Source: Hallerella sp963660435 (GTDB lineage Bacteria > Fibrobacterota > Fibrobacteria > Fibrobacterales > Fibrobacteraceae). Taken from it: a DNA stretch of 64,000 nucleotides. This document shows positions 58,947-64,000 of the stretch, piece by piece. Where the stretch lies: positions 124,001 through 188,000 of the forward strand of contig CAVKYI010000002.1 of the NCBI GenBank assembly GCA_963660435.1. The letters run 5' to 3'. The notes beneath the pieces are model-generated. The model was not told where the DNA came from. It saw only the letters and a list, made by a program, of their open reading frames with translations, and searched no databases. How positions within the stretch are numbered: position 1 is the first letter of the stretch; every line of letters starts with the position of its first letter. Made by a program: the position numbers and the translations under genes.

Positions 58947-60307
58947 TGAAGCTTTCCGAGAAGTTCATCCTGGAGCCGCACTTTTTCAAGGTCCTGGTCG
59001 GATTGGCGCTGCCCATCGCCTTGCAGGACCTGATCAAGTTTTCCCTTTCGCTCGCCGACAACATCATGGTCGGAAGCGTTTCGGAAGCAGCACTCGGCGC
59101 GGTGACGCTCGCAGGCCAGCCCTTTTTCGTCTTTTCGCTGATTTCGTTCGGAACGGCAAGCGGCGGCGGGCTTCTCGTCGCGCAATACTATGGAAAGCAC
59201 GATTCGGAGAGCATCCAGAAAATCGTTTCCATCACGCTCTGCATGGGAACTTTCGTTTCTTTCCTGTTCGGATTCGTCACGACAGTCTTTCCGCGCGAAG
59301 TCATGCGGATTTTCACGAATGTCCCCGAACTCGTCGAAATCGGTACGGAATACCTGAAGATCCAGGGCTTCACCTATTTTTTCTTCGGATTCAGCAACAC
59401 GCTCATCATGCTGATGCGCAGCACGCGCGAAGTCAAGGCCAGTCTCCTCATCACGTCGGGCGCATTCGTCTTGAACATCGTCCTCAACTGGCTACTGATT
59501 TTCGGGAATCTGGGTTTTCCCGCCCTGGGAGTCCGCGGTGCGGCAATCGCCACGCTCATGGCGCGAGCCCTTGAATGCCTGGCGATGATTCTCTACGTGC
59601 GCTTCATGGAAAGGTATCTGAACTTTCGATTTAGGCGCCTCTTCCACTTTGACCTTGCGCTATTCAAGGACTTTCTCCGCTACAGCATCCCGGTCGTCAT
59701 CAACGAAACGGGCTGGTCCGTCGGAGTCGCCGCCCAGTCCGTGGTTCTCGGGCATCTGAACACGACAATCGTCGCCGCGGCAAGCATCGTGGGAACCCTC
59801 CAGCAGATCGCGCTAGTCTTTATCTTCGGTGTCGCCGGAGCGGCCGCGCCCATCATCGGAAACAGACTCGGCGGCGGAAACCTGGGAGACGCGAAACGTT
59901 ACGCGAACTCTCTTCTCCTCGCCGGTGTCATCGCCGGAATCGTCACGGCGTCCATTCTCTTCGTTTTCAAGGATTCGATCCTCACCCTGTACGCGATTCC
60001 CCCGGAAACCATCGAGCTCGCAAGGACCTTCATCTGCATCCAATGCGTCATCATCGTCCTGCACTCCTATACGTCGCCGGCAATCATCGGCATTCTCAGG
60101 GCGGGCGGCGATACCGTCTTTACGTCCATCCTCGACATCGGGAGTCTTTGGCTCTTTTCCATTCCGCTTGGATACCTGGCCGGCTTCACGTGGGAACTTT
60201 CCTTTCCGCTCGTCTTCCTGATGTTGCGTTCCGATGAACTAGCCAAGGTTCCCATCCTCGTATGGCGCGTCGAACGAAAGCGCTGGATACGCAATGTGAC
60301 GCGCTGA
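58946..60307 (+). CDS. MATE family efflux transporter
   Basis: A 453-residue membrane protein with about 12 helices in two homologous halves. LADNIMVGSVSEAALGAVTLAGQPFF, GFPALGVRGAAIATLMARALECL and a second-half Asn/Gly-rich loop (IIGNRLGGGNLGDAKRYANSLL) are MATE signatures. Drives export of drugs or metabolites by Na+ or H+. The ATG overlaps the XPB stop (TGATG), so the two are translated together, with GGGAG upstream. The link to the helicase is probably only operon position. Confidence 0.92.
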   Translation: MKLSEKFILEPHFFKVLVGLALPIALQDLIKFSLSLADNIMVGSVSEAALGAVTLAGQPFFVFSLISFGTASGGGLLVAQYYGKHDSESIQKIVSITLCMGTFVSFLFGFVTTVFPREVMRIFTNVPELVEIGTEYLKIQGFTYFFFGFSNTLIMLMRSTREVKASLLITSGAFVLNIVLNWLLIFGNLGFPALGVRGAAIATLMARALECLAMILYVRFMERYLNFRFRRLFHFDLALFKDFLRYSIPVVINETGWSVGVAAQSVVLGHLNTTIVAAASIVGTLQQIALVFIFGVAGAAAPIIGNRLGGGNLGDAKRYANSLLLAGVIAGIVTASILFVFKDSILTLYAIPPETIELARTFICIQCVIIVLHSYTSPAIIGILRAGGDTVFTSILDIGSLWLFSIPLGYLAGFTWELSFPLVFLMLRSDELAKVPILVWRVERKRWIRNVTR

Positions 60308-60357
60308 ATCCGACAAGGCCCATTGACAAGGTCGAATAAAATTATATTTCTTCCCAT

Positions 60358-62082
60358 ATGGACAGTCCGCGCCAAATCATCAACCTGTTTCTGAGCAACA
60401 AGCACAAGCCCGAAGATCTCAAGGGCGAGCTTTTCCGTGCAGCCGAAGCCGCGGAAAAAAGCGGCATGACTTACATGGAAGCGACATTCCAGCTAGGAGA
60501 GCACGCAAAGGACGAAGGGCTTTCCGAAGAAGATGCCGATACCATCATCCGAAGGGCTTTCGCCGCGGAAAAGCGCGAACGCAAGCGCGAAACGCCTCCT
60601 CGAAAAGAAGAGCAGGCCGAGGAACAGACCGCGCAGCGGACGGGTTCCTTCAATGGACAGGTCCAGCCGATCATTTCGGGAGCCATCTCCCTGGAACAGG
60701 TTCTCGCGATGGGCCTTGACGCCCAGGCGCTCGAACTTTTGCAAAACCACCGGATAGACCCGGAAGCGCTCAACATTCCATGGCCAACCCCGGACTGGCG
60801 GTTGGACTTCGCAAAGCTTCTCGGCGCGCTTTTCAAGCCGGAAGAATCCATCGAGTTCAAGAAATCCAACACGTCCGAGGCGACGATTCAATCGGTAGAA
60901 GAAATTCTGAAGCAGGCGGACGGCATCAGGAAAACGATGAAATCCCTCGACGGTCCGGATGGCGCGCTTGTCGGGATCAATCCGGTCAAGGGCGCAGACG
61001 AAGGCGACGAATCGTTCCGCTTTCGCTACGCGGTCGTCGATAACCCGAATTTCAGCCTGGCAAAGCAGCTCGCCTACTACAAGGCCCTGAACCTCCCCTG
61101 CGCGGCGCTTGTCAGCACCGGGGCGAATTCCGTACAGGCCTGGATCAAGATTCACGCGAAAAACCGCGAAGAATACGATTCCCGCGTCGAATACCTGTTC
61201 AAGACGCTGGATTCCCAAGGCTTCAAGGTCGATTCGACAAACGCGAATCCGAGCCAGATGGTTCGGATGCCGGGCGTTCTCCGCAACGGAAAACAGCAAT
61301 ATCTAATCGGTCTCGAACAAGGCGCCAAGTCTTTCGAAGATTGGCAGACCTGGGTAGAATTCTGCCTGGACGGAAAGCCTCTCGTCGAACTGGCAAGCGA
61401 CAGCGACGACGCCCCGAAAAAGGACAGGCTCCTGATCGACGATACGCTCGAAACGGGAGAATTCCTGTTGCTCACCGCGCCGCCAAAATCGGGCAAGTCC
61501 TTTGCCCTGATGGATCTCGCCTTTTCTCTCGCCCATGGCGAGGACTGGCTGTTCTCTTCGACGCACAGGTCCGCCGTTCTGTTCGTCAATTTCGAAAGCA
61601 CCCATTCCGCCTTTCTCAACAGGCTTTTCACCGTCGCCGCTTCCCGCGGTCTTTCCGCCTCCATTCCCGAATTCGGATTTCTGAACTTGCGCGGAATCGC
61701 CCTGTCTCCTCTCGAAATGGCGCAATATATCGCAAAGAGGGTCAAAGGCGCAAAAAAGCTGGAAGACCACGATTACGCGGCGATCGTCATCGACCCGATT
61801 TCCGCCGTTCTCCACAACCCGAAGGCAGTCCGAAACAACGTTCCGCCGGAGAAAGCCCTTCTCCAGATGGTCGAAGTGCTGATATCCCTCACCGGTTCCG
61901 CCGTCATCGCGGCGACAAATCCCGGCGAGTATCCGGAACTCGAAGCCCATGCGGACTCCCGGATAACCCTTTCCCCGATAAGCGGATCGCCCGACATGTT
62001 CAGCCTCCGCGGAGAATTCAGGAACTTCGCCCCGCAACCCGCGAAGGACTGCACCTGGCACTACCCGCGCTTTATCGTCTAG
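60358..62082 (+). CDS. Primase-polymerase-like domain plus RecA-like ATPase (RepA/AAA_25 type)
   Basis: A 574-residue protein of a kind usually found in plasmids or phages. Residues 1-120 are charged/helical; about 215-330 resemble the archaeo-eukaryotic primase-polymerase fold (FSLAKQLAYYKALNLPCAALVSTG, SVQAWIKIHA, NPSQMVRMPGVLRNGKQQYLI). In the motif where relatives have SGGKSLHAW the His is Gln here, and motif I lacks the paired acids. Residues 360-574 are a RecA-like ATPase: APPKSGKSF near 375 and AIVIDPISAV near 475. TATATT lies ten bases before the ATG. No integrase or relaxase is near. Confidence 0.75.
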   Translation: MDSPRQIINLFLSNKHKPEDLKGELFRAAEAAEKSGMTYMEATFQLGEHAKDEGLSEEDADTIIRRAFAAEKRERKRETPPRKEEQAEEQTAQRTGSFNGQVQPIISGAISLEQVLAMGLDAQALELLQNHRIDPEALNIPWPTPDWRLDFAKLLGALFKPEESIEFKKSNTSEATIQSVEEILKQADGIRKTMKSLDGPDGALVGINPVKGADEGDESFRFRYAVVDNPNFSLAKQLAYYKALNLPCAALVSTGANSVQAWIKIHAKNREEYDSRVEYLFKTLDSQGFKVDSTNANPSQMVRMPGVLRNGKQQYLIGLEQGAKSFEDWQTWVEFCLDGKPLVELASDSDDAPKKDRLLIDDTLETGEFLLLTAPPKSGKSFALMDLAFSLAHGEDWLFSSTHRSAVLFVNFESTHSAFLNRLFTVAASRGLSASIPEFGFLNLRGIALSPLEMAQYIAKRVKGAKKLEDHDYAAIVIDPISAVLHNPKAVRNNVPPEKALLQMVEVLISLTGSAVIAATNPGEYPELEAHADSRITLSPISGSPDMFSLRGEFRNFAPQPAKDCTWHYPRFIV

Positions 62083-62089
62083 TAAAAAT

Positions 62090-63343
62090 ATGCAAAGAAG
62101 AAACCTCAAGAACCGCGGCACATGGAACCGCAAACAGGCAGACTCAAGCCCGAAACCCGACAAGAATCCCGAAACGATTCCGACCGACCTGGAAGGAAAG
62201 CGCGCCTGTTTCGAAAACTGGGCAAGGGAAAACCGGATCCCGGGAAAAATCCAGAGCTGGTTTACCGTTCCCGTCAAGGCGGATTCCTGCGACTGGCGTA
62301 TTTTCTCGAAGCACATGGCCAAGGGAAACCGCATTCTGTCCATCGAAAGTCCATTCAAGGGCGCGAAGCCTCCAAAGCTAGTCCTCGACATCGACAGCCA
62401 AATTCGAAAGCCTCATCTTTCCAAGTTCCGCGGATCGATCCTCCAGATCTGGTTTCGCGCCACGGGTGACGGACGCTTCGGCATCGCCGTGCAGAACATT
62501 CTGCATTCCGCGGAAGCGACCCGAGAATTCAAGACATTCCTCGACTATCTCGAACGCGAGCATTCGGGCGACGTTCTCTGCTGCCACCAGATTCAGGTCA
62601 GCCCGGTGCAGACATTCGACCCGGCACATCCCGTTCCGGGTTCCCGCATCGAATTTCGCAAGGGTTTCGGGAGCAGATTCATCCCGATCGGAGGCACCGA
62701 CCAGAAATACAGCGTCATCGACTGGGCTCCGGCCTGCAAGGCTCCCTGGATAGGTCTGCCGAAGCGTATCCGCGAAATGATTCACCCGGCAAGAGGCGAC
62801 CGGTTTCTCGAATGCTTCGCGGGTCCCGCCTACATCGCCGAGGCTCTTTCCAAGGATTTCGAAGACTGCTTCGCCGCCGATATTCGCGACATGGACCGCC
62901 AGACGCCTCACGTCCGCTACATCCACGCGGCCATCGACAAGGAGTTCTTCCCGAAATTTTTCCGCGGAAAATCCAGGGACGGCAAATGGACCATCTATCT
63001 CGATCCGCCCGCCGGGAAGGCCCTCTCCGGAAACGTCATCCCGGAAATCGCAAGAAGCCACCCCGAGCGCATCATCCTGAACTCTTCCGATCTCGCCATC
63101 GCCGTCCAGGAAATCAAGCGGTTTCGCCGCGAAGGCTACATGCTGCGGAAAATCGTGCCGATGGACCTCGAACCGGGCACCCCGCGCATCCATGCGCTAT
63201 TTTTCTTTGTTCCGGACCGCGACGGGCTTCTCGGGCGTCGCGAAGAACGCAAGGGAAAAGTCATCCGGAAACGCGAGAACCAGGAAACGGAAAACGATTC
63301 GCGAGCGGGGACAATTCTTTTTAGCCAAAAACGCAGGCGTTAA
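62090..63343 (+). CDS. TrmA/RlmD-like RNA methyltransferase homologue lacking the catalytic Cys
   Basis: A 417-residue protein with a basic low-complexity N-terminus and C-terminus, a middle region (ILSIESPFKGAKPPKLVLDI, FRATGDGRFGIAVQN) and a SAM-type domain: FLECFAGPAYIAEALSKDF, then YLDPPAGKALSGNVIPEIAR parallel to DPPRxG of m5U methyltransferases. Where the family has SCNP, the sequence reads LNSSDLAIAVQEI, so the catalytic Cys is missing. SAM or RNA binding may remain. It starts eight bases after the primase-like gene, with no Shine-Dalgarno. Confidence 0.72.
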   Translation: MQRRNLKNRGTWNRKQADSSPKPDKNPETIPTDLEGKRACFENWARENRIPGKIQSWFTVPVKADSCDWRIFSKHMAKGNRILSIESPFKGAKPPKLVLDIDSQIRKPHLSKFRGSILQIWFRATGDGRFGIAVQNILHSAEATREFKTFLDYLEREHSGDVLCCHQIQVSPVQTFDPAHPVPGSRIEFRKGFGSRFIPIGGTDQKYSVIDWAPACKAPWIGLPKRIREMIHPARGDRFLECFAGPAYIAEALSKDFEDCFAADIRDMDRQTPHVRYIHAAIDKEFFPKFFRGKSRDGKWTIYLDPPAGKALSGNVIPEIARSHPERIILNSSDLAIAVQEIKRFRREGYMLRKIVPMDLEPGTPRIHALFFFVPDRDGLLGRREERKGKVIRKRENQETENDSRAGTILFSQKRRR

Positions 63344-63365
63344 AAAATTCGCGCCAAAAAAAGAT

Positions 63366-63371
63366 TAAATT
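63366..63371 (+). promoter_or_regulatory. Probable -10 box (TAAATT) of the LysM gene
   Basis: TAAATT ends six bases before the ATG at 63378, as at rfbD. Confidence 0.5.
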
Positions 63372-63377
63372 GATAAT

Positions 63378-64000
63378 ATGAGGCACATTCAAAGCATTTC
63401 CATCGCTCTCGGACTTGTCGTCATCGCGGCAAGCGCCTATTTCGTCAAGCAGGGAGACACGCTCTGGGACATTTCCGGCGAATACCTGAACAATCCCTTT
63501 GCGTGGCCGGACCTGTGGGAAAACAACAGGCACATCCAGGATCCCCACTGGATTTACCCGGGCGATTCCATCTACCTGGGAGAAGTTCCCGACAGCTCCA
63601 AGGCGGAAAAAAAGCCGGCGCCTGTCCCCTGCGCGACAGCCGTGCGCGATTCCTCGCTTCCGAAGGGAGTTTCCGCTCCGAGCGGATGCGCTTCCGCAAA
63701 CCAGGACGACCACTTCGCCAAGATGCTCGGAAGCCTCTCCGCCGATGCGGACAAGAAGGAAAAGCCGGCGAGGCAAAAAGGCGTATCCTACTACTACGCA
63801 CAGCGCTCCGAACCGAAGATCTTCAACGGCTACTACCAGGTTCTTTCGCCGATGCTCCTCTCTCCGGACAGCCTCAAGTCGGATTCTTCCTGGTTCACAG
63901 TCAATTCCGGCGAAAAGCGGAAGCCTCTCGTACATATTCCCGAAACGGAAATTATTCTAGGAATCGGCATGAACACGTCGCCAAGGGCAACCGTCGGGGC
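63378..64000 (+). CDS. LysM domain secreted protein, truncated by window end
   Basis: At least 207 residues, open at the right edge. A signal peptide (IQSISIALGLVVIAASAY) is followed directly by a LysM domain (FVKQGDTLWDISGEYLNNPF, PHWIYPGDSIYLGEVP) that binds peptidoglycan. The next region is Pro/Ser/Cys-rich with two Cys near residues 83-103, then YYYAQRSEPKIFNGYYQVLSP and a further domain starting at EIILGIGMNTSPRATVG. Similar LysM proteins in the FCB group have a second domain, but this cannot be seen. ATG is set by a TAAATT box six bases upstream. Partial at the 3' end. Confidence 0.85.
   Translation, partial: MRHIQSISIALGLVVIAASAYFVKQGDTLWDISGEYLNNPFAWPDLWENNRHIQDPHWIYPGDSIYLGEVPDSSKAEKKPAPVPCATAVRDSSLPKGVSAPSGCASANQDDHFAKMLGSLSADADKKEKPARQKGVSYYYAQRSEPKIFNGYYQVLSPMLLSPDSLKSDSSWFTVNSGEKRKPLVHIPETEIILGIGMNTSPRATVG

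Overview
The window looks like chromosome from a Fibrobacterota bacterium, probably Fibrobacteraceae (Fibrobacter or a close relative). This is an inference from gene content. It carries many lipoproteins and secreted proteins with Ser/Gly-rich linkers, two very large surface proteins with a shared C-terminal domain, a Gram-negative Tol-Pal set, LL-diaminopimelate aminotransferase, and a GGGP-synthase-type gene typical of the FCB group. Composition is fairly GC-rich, with an AT-richer patch at about 30.2-32.3 kb. Starts are ATG with some GTG and TTG. Many genes have no Shine-Dalgarno and instead carry a TANATT hexamer 6-10 bases before the start codon.

Layout. 0-1.8 kb: end of ilvB, ilvN, rfbD. 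1.9-6.9 kb: speA, a small membrane protein, hrpB. 6.9-14.3 kb (minus strand): a lipoprotein, then a tightly packed seven-gene envelope operon (read right to left: ElyC/SanA-like protein, lipoprotein, beta-barrel, Ig-like lipoprotein, ArnA-type decarboxylase-like enzyme, GT2 glycosyltransferase, SDR). 14.4-16.5 kb: rimI-tsaB-ddl. 16.6-17.1 kb: a non-coding repeat block. 17.3-22.0 kb: tolQ-tolR-tonB/tolA-tolB-pal-cpoB. 22.1-30.2 kb (plus strand): CBM9-like protein, M23 peptidase, rnd, tatA, tatC, a TatB/5-formyl-THF cyclo-ligase fusion, rlmB, THUMP-like methyltransferase, ung, tRNA-Ala. 30.3-33.3 kb: kelch-like lipoprotein, SH3-like secreted protein, mltG. 33.3-40 kb (minus): a six-gene operon with a small membrane protein, ABC-2 exporter pair, two motif-degenerate PilT-type ATPases and a patatin joined to a predicted outer-membrane barrel. 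40.1-48.8 kb (minus): GGGP synthase, two giant surface proteins, hemW. 48.9-54.6 kb: small membrane protein, class III cyclase, an AIRS-ThiN fusion, convergent thiE, tRNA-Gly, asnS, a TlpA-like thioredoxin. 54.8-57.1 kb: dapL, TPR membrane protein, tRNA-Thr. 57.2-64 kb: XPB helicase, MATE transporter, a degenerate primase-polymerase/RecA-like ATPase, a TrmA-like methyltransferase without its catalytic Cys, and the start of a LysM protein.

The best candidates for undescribed biology are the ABC/degenerate-PilT/patatin operon, the TatB-cyclo-ligase fusion, the AIRS-ThiN fusion, the primase-like/TrmA-like pair in which both proteins lack key residues, the seven-gene envelope operon, and the apparent leaderless promoter architecture. 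All were read by eye; no database search was run.
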